A stretch of 13,570 bases of DNA from Candidatus Aerophobota bacterium (GTDB lineage: Bacteria > Aerophobota > Aerophobia > Aerophobales > B3-G15): NCBI GenBank assembly GCA_011372105.1, contig DRTT01000153.1, forward strand, positions 1 to 13,570. Direction: 5' to 3'. Made by a program: the position numbers and the translations under genes. This document shows positions 1-7,193 of this stretch, piece after piece (position 1 is the first letter of the stretch; each line of letters starts with the position of its first letter). The notes below the pieces were generated by a model. It searched no databases, had not been told where the DNA came from, and worked only from the letters and a program-made list of their open reading frames with translations.

Positions 1-385
1 AGATGGAAGAGGATACCTTGCTCCAGGGGATTATCATATGACGGTTGTTAAAAGGGCTCTTGGCAAAGGGGCAATTATAAGGCTGAGCAAGGAGCCATCC
101 AACACCCTTCATCGCCCTTCTGTAGATGTTACCATGTCTTCTGTAGCTGAGGTTTATGGTGAAAATACCGTGGGTGTTATTTTAACGGGGATGGGTTCAG
201 ATGGAGCAGAGGCGATGGTGAAGGTTAAGAAAAAAGGAGGGAAAACTATAGCCCAGGATGAGGCATCTTCCATAATATTTGGCATGCCAAAAGCTGCCAT
301 TGAAAAAGGGTGCGTGGATAAAGTTGTGAATTTGTCAGGAATGGCAAGGGCAATAGTTGAGGCAGTAACAGATGAGGGGAGGTAA
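1..385 (+). CDS. cheB: CheB C-terminal methylesterase domain (5'-truncated by window edge)
   Basis: This is the C-terminal part of protein-glutamate methylesterase/deamidase, which removes methyl groups from chemoreceptor glutamates in the cytoplasm. The reading frame is open from base 2, so the gene begins outside the window; the ATG at 38 is internal. The first codons read DGRGYLAPGDYHM, matching the CheB block that holds the catalytic histidine (APGDxHM). Further on, VILTGMGSDGAEAM matches the GMGxDG block with the catalytic aspartate, followed by the conserved AQDEASSIIFGMPKAA stretch. The catalytic serine and any N-terminal receiver domain lie upstream and cannot be judged. Stop TAA is at 383-385, three bases before the next start, so the two genes are almost certainly co-transcribed and probably translationally coupled. 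The family call is secure; the domain layout of the full protein is unknown. Confidence 0.95.
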   Translation, partial: DGRGYLAPGDYHMTVVKRALGKGAIIRLSKEPSNTLHRPSVDVTMSSVAEVYGENTVGVILTGMGSDGAEAMVKVKKKGGKTIAQDEASSIIFGMPKAAIEKGCVDKVVNLSGMARAIVEAVTDEGR

Positions 386-388
386 AAA

Positions 389-1528
389 GTGAATGATAGA
401 AATTTTGCACCAAAATTTCATGAGGTTATAAAGAAGGTAAAAAGTAAAGATGAAGAGGATAGAAGGTGGGCAGCACATATTCTGGGAGAGATGGGGGAAA
501 AAGAGGGGGTTTCTTTTTTAGTAGAGCTTTTATGTGATGAATCTGATGCTGTCAGAGAAAAGGCAGCAGAATCGCTTGTCAGGATAGACGGCAGGGAGGT
601 GGTTCAGAAGGTTGTTCCCTTTTTGCGTTCTGAAAAAGCTTATCTGCGCAATATAGCATGTGAGATTCTTGAAGGGATAGGTGAGGATGCAATAGAACAT
701 CTTTCTCCTCTTCTTAAAGATAAAGACAATGATGTTAGGAAATTTGTGTGCGATATAATGGGAAATGTTGGAAGTGCTAAGGCTCTGCCTTACCTTATTT
801 CAGCTCTTGATGACCCTCATATTAATGTAGCCTGTGCTGCCTGTGAGGCTCTGGGAAATATAGGAGATAAGAATGCAACCTCTGCTCTTTTGGGGCTTTT
901 AAAGAAGATTGAAAAAAAGAAAATTTTAGATGAAGAAAAAAAGTGGCTTATATCAACGATTCTTGAGGCAATAGGGAAAATAAAAGACCCTCGGGCTTTT
1001 AAGGAAGTGATGAAACTTTCTTCAAGCAAAGACCCTTTAATTTTATTTTCCCTTATCAATTGTCTGGGAGAGATGGGAGATTCCCGGGCAATCGGTTATC
1101 TTCTATCATGTCTTGGACAGCCTCTATTTGGAATTCCAGCAATTAAGGCTCTTGCTAAAGTGGCAGAGAAAAATGAGAAAGAGGTTTTTTTAGCCTTAAA
1201 AAATTCTGCTGAAAAGCTTGTTTTTTTAAGGGGATTTTTGAAAAAGTTACCTCTGGAGGCTAAAAGAGAAGCTATTTTCCTTGCAGGTGTTGCAAAAGAT
1301 AAAGAAGCTGTTCCCCTTCTGCTCCCCTTTTTATTTGATGAGGAAGAAAAGATAAGAGAGGAGACAGTGAAAGCTCTTCTTAAAATTAACCTTGAGCTTA
1401 CATTTCTATCCGGGCAGGAAGATTACATAGAAGCGATAAAAGGTATTCTGGAGGTGTTTTTGTATGATAATGACGAGGAGCTAAGGAAGAAAGCGGGTAG
1501 ATTACTTAGAAAACTTACCTCTGCTTGA
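389..1528 (+). CDS. HEAT-repeat protein in chemotaxis operon
   Basis: This 379-residue, probably cytoplasmic protein is built almost wholly of HEAT/PBS-lyase-type helical repeats of about 30 residues. I count roughly nine to ten units; typical cores are VREKAAESLVRIDG, VRKFVCDIMGNVG, VACAACEALGNIGD and LINCLGEMGDSRA. There is no signal peptide, membrane segment or catalytic motif. Such alpha-solenoids usually serve as protein-binding scaffolds; the related phycobilin-lyase subunits share the repeat but nothing here suggests that chemistry. The start is GTG at 389, preceded by GGGGAGGT at 375-382 inside the end of cheB, at good spacing. It lies 3 nt after cheB and 29 nt before cheR, so it is an integral operon member. 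A role in docking or tuning CheB, CheR or receptors is my inference from position only. HEAT proteins are known from some alternative chemosensory clusters, for example in myxobacteria. Confidence 0.9.
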   Translation: MNDRNFAPKFHEVIKKVKSKDEEDRRWAAHILGEMGEKEGVSFLVELLCDESDAVREKAAESLVRIDGREVVQKVVPFLRSEKAYLRNIACEILEGIGEDAIEHLSPLLKDKDNDVRKFVCDIMGNVGSAKALPYLISALDDPHINVACAACEALGNIGDKNATSALLGLLKKIEKKKILDEEKKWLISTILEAIGKIKDPRAFKEVMKLSSSKDPLILFSLINCLGEMGDSRAIGYLLSCLGQPLFGIPAIKALAKVAEKNEKEVFLALKNSAEKLVFLRGFLKKLPLEAKREAIFLAGVAKDKEAVPLLLPFLFDEEEKIREETVKALLKINLELTFLSGQEDYIEAIKGILEVFLYDNDEELRKKAGRLLRKLTSA

Positions 1529-1557
1529 GGTAGAAAAACTTGAAAAGGAGAATTCTT

Positions 1558-2388
1558 ATGAAGCCTCTTGTTCTTTCTCAGCGGCAATTTAAATTATTTC
1601 AAAGTTTTATCAACAGAAAGACAGGAATATTTTTTGATGAGAAGAAAAAGTATTTCCTTGAAAGCAGAATTTCTTCTCGCCTGGAAGAGTGTGGCTTAGA
1701 AGATCCAGAAGAATACTTTTATCTTATAAATCAGGACCCCGAGGAACTTTCTGCCTTCGTAAGTAGTATTACTATTCCCGAGACTTATTTTTTCAGAGAT
1801 TATCCCCAGCTTAAAATGTTTGCAGAGGAGATTTTACCCTCTGTGTGTGAGGAGAAGAGAAAAAAGGGGGTGAAAAGTTTGAGAGTGTGGAGTGCAGGAT
1901 GTTCCACAGGTGAGGAACCTTATACAATTGCCATCATACTTTTGGAAATGCTGGAGGATTTTAATTCCTGGACAGTGGATATACTTGGGACTGATATAAA
2001 TATAAAATCTTTGAGGAAATGCAAAGAAGCAGTATACAGCCCAAGATCTGTAAAAGATGTCCCTTTTGAGTACAAAAGGAAGTACTTTATATCTTCAGAC
2101 ACTCGTTATGTTCTAAAACCCGAGGTTAAAATGCTTGTCCGGTTTGATTATCTTAATCTTAATGACAGGATAAAGATGCAATCAATGCGGGGATTTGATT
2201 TTATATTTTGTAGGAATGTTTTGATTTATTTTGATACAGAAACAAGCAAGAAGGTGATAAGTTATTTTTACGATGCTCTTAATAAAGGTGGTTATATTTT
2301 TCTTGGTTCAAGTGAGTCTATTTCTCGTTTAAGTTCCGCTTTTAAGCTTGTGAGATTTAAAGGTGGTCTTGCTTACATGAAAGAATAA
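1558..2388 (+). CDS. cheR: CheR chemoreceptor methyltransferase
   Basis: This is the S-adenosylmethionine-dependent methyltransferase that methylates receptor glutamates, opposing CheB. The 276 residues fit the family. An all-helical N-terminal domain covers about 1-75 and ends in TIPETYFFRD (72-81), the CheR T-x-x-E-T-x-FFR block. The SAM-binding motif WSAGCSTGEEPYT follows at 111-123, then DILGTDIN at 141-148, the beta-subdomain region with YSPRSVKDVPFEYKRKYF, FIFCRNVLIYFD, and a C-terminal GGYIFLGSSES strand. I prefer the ATG at 1558: AAAGGAG at 1544-1550 sits 7 nt upstream. An in-frame TTG at 1540 would add six residues (MKRRIL) but would place that ribosome site inside the coding region. 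cheY follows after 15 nt. No C-terminal TPR or other extension is present, so this is a minimal CheR. Confidence 0.95.
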   Translation: MKPLVLSQRQFKLFQSFINRKTGIFFDEKKKYFLESRISSRLEECGLEDPEEYFYLINQDPEELSAFVSSITIPETYFFRDYPQLKMFAEEILPSVCEEKRKKGVKSLRVWSAGCSTGEEPYTIAIILLEMLEDFNSWTVDILGTDINIKSLRKCKEAVYSPRSVKDVPFEYKRKYFISSDTRYVLKPEVKMLVRFDYLNLNDRIKMQSMRGFDFIFCRNVLIYFDTETSKKVISYFYDALNKGGYIFLGSSESISRLSSAFKLVRFKGGLAYMKE

Positions 2389-2403
2389 AAGGAGGAAAAG
2401 GAC

Positions 2404-2769
2404 ATGAAAAAAAGTATTCTTGTAGTGGATGATTCTGCAACTATAAGGTCTCTGCAGGCATTTATACTTCAGTCAGCAGGATTTGAAGTGGAAACAGCCT
2501 CCAATGGAATAGAGGCTCTTGAAAAGCTTTACAGAAAAAACTTTGACCTTGTTGTGGCAGATATAAATATGCCCAAGATGGATGGTTTAAAAATGATAGA
2601 GATTTTAAGGAAGCAGGAAATTTACCGTGATCTTCCCATTATCATAGTTACAACTGAAGAGGAGGAAGAGGACAGAAAAAGGGGTTTGAAAGCAGGAGCA
2701 AACGTTTACCTTGTTAAACCCACAGACCCAAAGACACTTGTTATGAATGTAAAAATGCTTCTTGGCTAA
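2404..2769 (+). CDS. cheY: Stand-alone CheY-type response regulator receiver
   Basis: This is a single receiver domain of 121 residues with no output domain, as expected for a diffusible CheY phosphorylated by CheA. Visible active-site residues are the acidic pair D9-D10 (VVDDSATIR), phosphoacceptor D53 (VVADINMPKMDG), switch threonine T83 (IIIVTTE), aromatic Y102 and lysine K105 (YLVKP). The loop after T83 is unusually acidic, with five consecutive glutamates (85-89). The ATG at 2404 is preceded by AAAGGAGG at 2389-2396. It sits 15 nt after cheR and 37 nt before cheA. Family and phosphorylation chemistry are secure. The downstream target (flagellar motor, pilus motor or another protein) cannot be told, and some such proteins act as phosphate sinks. 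Confidence 0.93.
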   Translation: MKKSILVVDDSATIRSLQAFILQSAGFEVETASNGIEALEKLYRKNFDLVVADINMPKMDGLKMIEILRKQEIYRDLPIIIVTTEEEEEDRKRGLKAGANVYLVKPTDPKTLVMNVKMLLG

Positions 2770-2806
2770 TTTTTAATCCTGGAAAAAAGGAAAGAGAGGG
2801 AGAAAA

Positions 2807-4912
2807 ATGAACGAGTTTTTAAATGACCCTGCTATTGTGGGTGAGTTTATAACAGAGTCCCGTGAACATCTTGAATCTCTTGAATCTCAACTTCTCCAGC
2901 TTGAGAAGAACCCTGAAGATGAGGAGCTTTTAAATGCCATATTTCGTGCTTTTCATACCATAAAAGGTTCTTCTTCTTTTTTAGGTCTTGTTCAAATAAC
3001 AGAGCTTTCTCATAAGCTGGAAAATGTTCTTGATAAACTTCGCAAAAAACAGCTCAAAGTTACCCCGGAGATTATTGACCTTATTTTCCAGGGAGTGGAT
3101 ATTTTAAAGGGATTCATTGAAGATATTGCAACTGGCAGGGAGGATAAAATACAGAGGATTTGTAGCTACAAGGTTGAAGAGGTGGAAGAATTTGCCGGTA
3201 AACTGGAAAAAGTAATTCAAAAACCAGAAATAAAAAAAATTGGAGAAAAAAAAGATACTTTTGAAAAAAAGGATAAAGAAGAGGAAAAGCAGGTATTTCT
3301 TACTGCTGCAGCACAATATCTTTCCACCATAAAAGAGTGTATTGAGGGCTTGGAGAAAAATCCGTCTGATTTTGACCTCATAGATGCCCTTTTCAGAGCA
3401 GTTCACTCCCTTAAAAGCTCTTCTAATTATATGAAACTTTCCCAGATAGAGTCCTTAATGGAGGAGGAAGAGAAGGTTTTGCAGAGAGTAAGAGAAGAGA
3501 AAAAAATTCTTACCCCCGGTATTCTTAATGGATTAAAGCTGGTCTATGAGCTTTTGATTAAGCTTGTTGAGGATTTTGAAAAGGGGAGGAAGAGTCAGGT
3601 AAAAATTGAGGAAGCTGTTGAAAAAATAAGAGGAGTTTTTGAGGAAAAAGATAGGGACTTTCAAAAATCTTTCACCAGAGAGGCGCCTCCTCCAAAGGAA
3701 TTTGCTCAGAGGACAATAAGAGTGCCTGAATTCAGGTTGGATGAGCTTATGAATCTTGTAGGGGAGCTTGTTATAAACAGGAGCACTTTCCAGTCTATTT
3801 TGCACAAACTTGAGAATGGACTGGAAATTTCCCACCTGTCTCAGGTAAAGAATGAGATAAAAGAGGCAGTTCAAACCATGCGGAGAATAACCAACGAACT
3901 TCAGATGACGGTAACAGAGCTTCACATGCTTCCCATAAAAAATCTTTTTGGCAGGTTCCCTCGTCTTGTAAGAGATATATCTCGTGAAAAGGGCAAAAAA
4001 ATAAAACTTGAGATATCCGGGGAAGAGACTCAGCTTGATAAAATGATGATTGAAAAACTACAGGATCCCCTTGTTCACCTTATTCGCAACGCTATTGATC
4101 ATGGAATTGAAACACCTGAGGAAAGAGAGGCAAAAGGGAAGAAGCCTTTTGGGACCATAAAGCTTTCTGCCTCTCAAGAGGGAGAAAGTGTTGTAATTGA
4201 AATAAGCGATGATGGAAGAGGAATGGATCCTGATTTTATCAGAGAGGTGGCGGTTAAAAAAGGGATTTTGCCTGAAGAAAAAGCAAAGGTTTTAAGCAGA
4301 AAAGAATGTCTTGAGCTTATATTTATGCCAGGATTCAGCACTGCTAAAAAGGTTACAGACCTTTCCGGAAGAGGTGTGGGTATGGATGTTGTAAAAGATG
4401 CAGTGAAGAAATTAAAGGGAGAAATAGATATTCAAACGCAAATTGATAAAGGAACAACTTTTATAATAAAATTGCCCTTAACTCTTGCCATTGTAAATGT
4501 CCTTCTTGTGGAGACTGGGAAGCAGATTTTTGCTCTTCCTATAAGTTCAATAAAAGAGACAGTGAAATTACCGCAGGATAGAATAAGTAAGGTGTTTAAA
4601 GAAAAGGTTACCCTTTTAAGAGAAGAACTTCTGGGGATAGTTGATTTAAAAAATTTACTTCAAATACCAGATGGTAAAGGAAGTAAAAAGGAGAGAGAAG
4701 AATCTATCCCCATTGTAGTTATATCAGCAGGAGGGAAAAATCTTGGTCTTGCTGTTGATGCGCTTCATAAACAGGAAGAAATTGTTATCAAACCTTTTGA
4801 AGGAATTATAGCAGATATTCCGGGTATAACAGGGGCAACTGTTATGGGAGATGGAAAAGTTATCCTCATCCTTGATCCCGGAGAACTTATTAAGATGGCT
4901 ACGGAGAAATAA
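2807..4912 (+). CDS. cheA: CheA histidine kinase with two Hpt domains
   Basis: This cytoplasmic chemosensory histidine kinase of 701 residues should phosphorylate itself and pass phosphate to CheY and, if it has a receiver, CheB. Domain order: Hpt1 at about 1-110 with phosphorylatable H50 (FHTIKGSSSFLG); a Lys/Glu-rich linker at about 138-162; Hpt2 at about 163-270 with H200 (AVHSLKSSSNYMKL); a proline-containing linker; P3 dimerisation at about 300-370 (FRLDELMNLVGELVINR); and the ATPase domain at about 370-555. The last has the N box LVHLIRNAIDHG, G1 ISDDGRGMD, F box FMPGFSTA and G2 GRGVGMDVV. A CheW-like P5 domain runs from about 560 to the end. No P2 CheY-binding domain is evident; Hpt2 takes its place. 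GAGGGAG lies just before the ATG. All kinase boxes look intact. It is the last gene of the operon in this window; no cheW follows. Confidence 0.96.
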   Translation: MNEFLNDPAIVGEFITESREHLESLESQLLQLEKNPEDEELLNAIFRAFHTIKGSSSFLGLVQITELSHKLENVLDKLRKKQLKVTPEIIDLIFQGVDILKGFIEDIATGREDKIQRICSYKVEEVEEFAGKLEKVIQKPEIKKIGEKKDTFEKKDKEEEKQVFLTAAAQYLSTIKECIEGLEKNPSDFDLIDALFRAVHSLKSSSNYMKLSQIESLMEEEEKVLQRVREEKKILTPGILNGLKLVYELLIKLVEDFEKGRKSQVKIEEAVEKIRGVFEEKDRDFQKSFTREAPPPKEFAQRTIRVPEFRLDELMNLVGELVINRSTFQSILHKLENGLEISHLSQVKNEIKEAVQTMRRITNELQMTVTELHMLPIKNLFGRFPRLVRDISREKGKKIKLEISGEETQLDKMMIEKLQDPLVHLIRNAIDHGIETPEEREAKGKKPFGTIKLSASQEGESVVIEISDDGRGMDPDFIREVAVKKGILPEEKAKVLSRKECLELIFMPGFSTAKKVTDLSGRGVGMDVVKDAVKKLKGEIDIQTQIDKGTTFIIKLPLTLAIVNVLLVETGKQIFALPISSIKETVKLPQDRISKVFKEKVTLLREELLGIVDLKNLLQIPDGKGSKKEREESIPIVVISAGGKNLGLAVDALHKQEEIVIKPFEGIIADIPGITGATVMGDGKVILILDPGELIKMATEK

Positions 4913-4924
4913 ATTGCAGATTTT

Positions 4925-5326
4925 CTATCTTAAAACCTGCTTTCCTCTGCTTTGCTGGAGAGCTTTTATTTTCTCTTCTATCTCTGCTTTTCTTTCTTTT
5001 TCAAAGTCATTTTTCATTATAAAAGAAAGTGCCTCAAGATAGAGGTCAATTGCTCTTTGAGGGTTTGTTTCTTTTTCTGCTCTTTCTAAAATATCGTCAA
5101 GATCCATGGCTTTCTGAAATCTTTCTATCTCGCTCTCAAGCCTTCTTATTCGTGTTTTGCTGCGAGAGCGTCTCAGACGGTTAAGAAAATTTATAACCTG
5201 CTGGTGGAAAAAGTCACAGCGCAGTTCAAGTTCATCCTTTGGTTTTTTTATTTTCAATCCCTCTTTGCTCTTTAAGTAAAGAAAGAAAAGTAAAAGAACC
5301 GCACAAATTAAAAGTATTTGAAACAT
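4925..5326 (-). CDS. Small N-terminally anchored hypothetical protein with TPR-like helices
   Basis: I do not recognise this 133-residue protein. Residues 2-18 (FQILLICAVLLLFFLYL) form one hydrophobic segment, so it is probably a single-pass membrane protein with a cytoplasmic, charged body; no lipobox or cleavage site is seen. Residues 33-75 are rich in Arg and Glu and look like a coiled coil (RRLESEIERF). Residues 76-103 (ILERAEKETNPQRAIDLYLEAL) resemble a single TPR-type helical pair. I place the start at ATG 5326 because AGGAGG (5337-5332) lies five bases upstream. An in-frame GTG at 5332 overlaps that ribosome site and is unlikely. The gene is convergent with cheA (12 nt between stops) and divergent from apgM, with its own good promoter upstream. 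The neighbours give no functional clue. Confidence 0.75.
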   Translation of the reverse strand: MFQILLICAVLLLFFLYLKSKEGLKIKKPKDELELRCDFFHQQVINFLNRLRRSRSKTRIRRLESEIERFQKAMDLDDILERAEKETNPQRAIDLYLEALSFIMKNDFEKERKAEIEEKIKALQQSRGKQVLR

Positions 5327-5369
5327 ATTCACCTCCTCTTTTCATTTTTTTTAGATATTTACCTTCTTT

Positions 5370-5398
5370 GTTATAGTAAATTATTACCTTTCGGTCAA
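5370..5398 (-). promoter_or_regulatory. Sigma70-type promoter for the 4925-5326 gene
   Basis: On the minus strand TTGACC (5398-5393) and TATAAC (5375-5370) are separated by 17 bases, each one mismatch from consensus. The predicted transcript would start near 5363, leaving a leader of about 37 bases before the ATG at 5326. It is back to back with the apgM promoter. Confidence 0.65.
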
Positions 5399-5445
5399 GG
5401 AGCTTTTTCCTTGACAATTCGCTGGCAAATGTAATAATTTAATAT
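5373..5445. repeat. Inverted repeat pair in the divergent promoter region
   Basis: GTAATAATTTA occurs on the + strand at 5431-5441 and, in opposite orientation, at 5387-5377. Extended to GTAATAATTTAnTAT, the match covers 14 of 15 positions (5431-5445 and 5387-5373). One copy overlaps the apgM -10 and the other lies in the spacer and -10 of the divergent promoter. Inside it, TCAAGGA (5395-5401) and TCCTTGA (5408-5414) form a further 7-bp inverted repeat, but that one largely reflects the two facing -35 elements. A shared operator is possible; AT-rich promoter composition is the plain alternative. Confidence 0.45.
5411..5438 (+). promoter_or_regulatory. Sigma70-type promoter for apgM
   Basis: A perfect TTGACA (-35, 5411-5416) is followed after 16 bases by AATAAT (5433-5438), within the run TAATAATTT. 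Expected start is near 5445, only about 18 bases before the apgM ATG at 5463. The exact -10 hexamer is uncertain because several overlapping A/T hexamers fit. Confidence 0.6.
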
Positions 5446-5462
5446 CAAAAAGAAGGTGAGAG

Positions 5463-6686
5463 ATGATAGAGAGAAAAGTTTTTTTCGTGGTCGCAGATGG
5501 AATGGGGGACAGGGCGGTAAAAAATGGGAAGACTCCCCTTCAGCTTGCCAGGAAAAAATTCCTTGATGAGCTTGCAGCAGAAGGGTCTACGGGAATTATG
5601 AGCACTATAGGGCCTGGGATAGTTCCCGGGAGTGATACGGCTCATCTTGCTCTTTTCGGATATGATCCTTCTTTGTATTATAAGGGAAGAGGTCCGTTTG
5701 AGGCACTTGGAGTGGGTCTTGAGCTGAGGGAAGGAGATGTTGCTTTCAGATGTAATTTTGCCACTGTAGATGAGAATTTTCAGGTGATTGATAGGAGAGC
5801 TGGAAGATTAAAAGATGAAGGAGCCGTTCTGGCAAAGTCACTTCAGGGTATTAAAATAGATGGGGTGGAGGTTATATTTGCCTCTTCCACTGAACACAGA
5901 GGGGTGCTAATCTTAAGAGGGGAGGGGCTTTCTCCTGCTGTTTCTGATACTGATCCTCATTCACCCCAGAGGATACCTCCTCTTGAGTCAAAACCGCTTG
6001 ATACAACACCTGAGGCAAAAAAAACTGCCAGTATAGTAAATAAGTTTGTCAGGAAAAGCTGGGAAATACTTCGCTTACATCCTTTAAATAAAGAAAGAGA
6101 AAAGGAAGGAAGACTTCCTGCTAATATTCTTCTTACCCGGGGTGCTGGTATTTACCAGAAAGTAAAATCTCTTGGTGAAAAGTACGGGATAACTTCCTGT
6201 TGCATTGCAGGCTCTGCTCTTTACAAGGGAGTTGCCCGCTATGTGGGGATGGATGTTCTGTCTGTTGAAGGGGCAACAGGGAGAATTGATACAGATATTG
6301 AGGCGAAAGCAAATGCTGCAAAAAAAGCTCTGGAAAAGTATGATTTTATTTTTATCCACGTTAAAGGTGCTGATAATGCAAGCCATGATGGAGACCTTGA
6401 AAAAAAACTTCTCATGATTGGCAAGATAGACAGACTCGCCGGTATGTTGAAAGACGAGGATGCTTTGCTTGTAATCACCGCTGACCATTCCACTCCTATA
6501 AGCGTAAAAAGACACAGTGCAGACCCTGTCCCTGTATTAATTTATGGGAAAGGAGTAAGGAAGGATAAGGTAACCTCTTTTGATGAGGTGTCCGTAGCCT
6601 ATGGATGTCTTGGATATCTCACTGGAATTGGTCTTCACAACACCGTTATGGATTTTATGGGTTGTGCCCATATGGTAGGGTCTTAA
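5463..6686 (+). CDS. apgM: Archaeal-type cofactor-independent phosphoglycerate mutase
   Basis: This cytoplasmic glycolytic/gluconeogenic enzyme interconverts 3- and 2-phosphoglycerate through a phosphoserine intermediate. The 407 residues match the archaeal-type (aPGAM) branch of the alkaline-phosphatase superfamily; the classical bacterial GpmI is over 500. Metal-site motifs are ADGMGDR (D12) near the N-terminus, [11 protein letters not shown] (D304, H308) and ITADHSTP (D341, H342). The likely phosphorylated serine is S57 in [34 protein letters not shown] and DRRAGR are family blocks. GAAGGTGAG ends 2 nt before the ATG, which is close spacing for an SD. The gene has its own promoter and is followed after 36 nt by a DUF151 gene on the same strand, probably co-transcribed. 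The call is firm. Whether another mutase exists in this genome is not visible. Confidence 0.95.
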   Translation: MIERKVFFVVADGMGDRAVKNGKTPLQLARKKFLDELAAEGSTGIMSTIGPGIVPGSDTAHLALFGYDPSLYYKGRGPFEALGVGLELREGDVAFRCNFATVDENFQVIDRRAGRLKDEGAVLAKSLQGIKIDGVEVIFASSTEHRGVLILRGEGLSPAVSDTDPHSPQRIPPLESKPLDTTPEAKKTASIVNKFVRKSWEILRLHPLNKEREKEGRLPANILLTRGAGIYQKVKSLGEKYGITSCCIAGSALYKGVARYVGMDVLSVEGATGRIDTDIEAKANAAKKALEKYDFIFIHVKGADNASHDGDLEKKLLMIGKIDRLAGMLKDEDALLVITADHSTPISVKRHSADPVPVLIYGKGVRKDKVTSFDEVSVAYGCLGYLTGIGLHNTVMDFMGCAHMVGS

Positions 6687-6722
6687 ATAATTTTAAAAAG
6701 TTTTTGAAAGGAGGTGATAAGA

Positions 6723-7193
6723 TTGGTAGAAGTTGATGTGGTCAATGTGGCTATAGATATGCATTCTAAAATGCCTGTGATTGTTCTTAAGGAAAAAAGA
6801 GGTGATAAAACTCTTCCTATATGGATTGGGCTTTTTGAAGCACAGTCTATTGCTCTTGCAATGGAAAATATAAAGCCTCCACGACCGCTCACCCACGATC
6901 TTGCCAAATCTCTCATTGAAAAACTTAAGGGGAAGGTTGATAAGGTAGTGATAAATGACCTGAGACATAATACCTTTTATGCCAAAATTTTTATAAGACA
7001 GAATGGCGAGGACATTCAGGTTGATTCCCGTCCAAGTGATGCCATAGCCATTGCTTTAAGGCTTAAGGTTCCTATTTTTATCGAGGAAGAAGTTCTGGAG
7101 AAGGTTGCAATAGATTCAGGTCCTATCGGAGAGGAAGAAATAGAGGAGTTCAAGAAAAAACTTAAGGACTTGAAACCAGAGGACTTTCTTTAA
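6723..7193 (+). CDS. Bifunctional nuclease (DUF151) family protein
   Basis: The 156 residues match the DUF151 / bifunctional nuclease family: opening VEVDVVNVAIDMHSKMPVIVLKEK, then LPIWIGLFEAQSIALAME, the HDLAKSLIEKL segment, VVINDLRHNTFYAKIFI, and the signature DSRPSDAIAIALRLKVPIFIEEEVL. Plant members have RNase and DNase activity in vitro; in bacteria the role is poorly defined, so I claim only the family. I place the start at TTG 6723, with AGGAGGTGA at 6709-6717 about 8 nt upstream. An in-frame GTG at 6714 is part of that ribosome site. No UVR domain follows, and the protein ends at KPEDFL as many members do. It follows apgM by 36 nt. Its TAA stop shares the TTAA at 7190-7193 with the stop of the convergent MarC gene. 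Confidence 0.88.
   Translation: MVEVDVVNVAIDMHSKMPVIVLKEKRGDKTLPIWIGLFEAQSIALAMENIKPPRPLTHDLAKSLIEKLKGKVDKVVINDLRHNTFYAKIFIRQNGEDIQVDSRPSDAIAIALRLKVPIFIEEEVLEKVAIDSGPIGEEEIEEFKKKLKDLKPEDFL

Noticed and set aside
817..1059. Open frames antisense to the HEAT, cheA, apgM, argJ and argC genes (for example 817-1059 -, 3533-3925 -, 10454-11020 +).
   Set aside because: They lie entirely opposite well-supported genes, lack ribosome sites and have compositions typical of reverse-complement shadows.
1540..1557. Upstream TTG start for cheR at 1540 adding six residues.
   Set aside because: The strong AAAGGAG at 1544-1550 would be inside the coding region; it serves the ATG at 1558 instead.
4913..4924. 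Terminator between cheA and the convergent small gene.
   Set aside because: Only 12 bases separate the stop codons and no stem with a T-run is visible there or just inside either gene.
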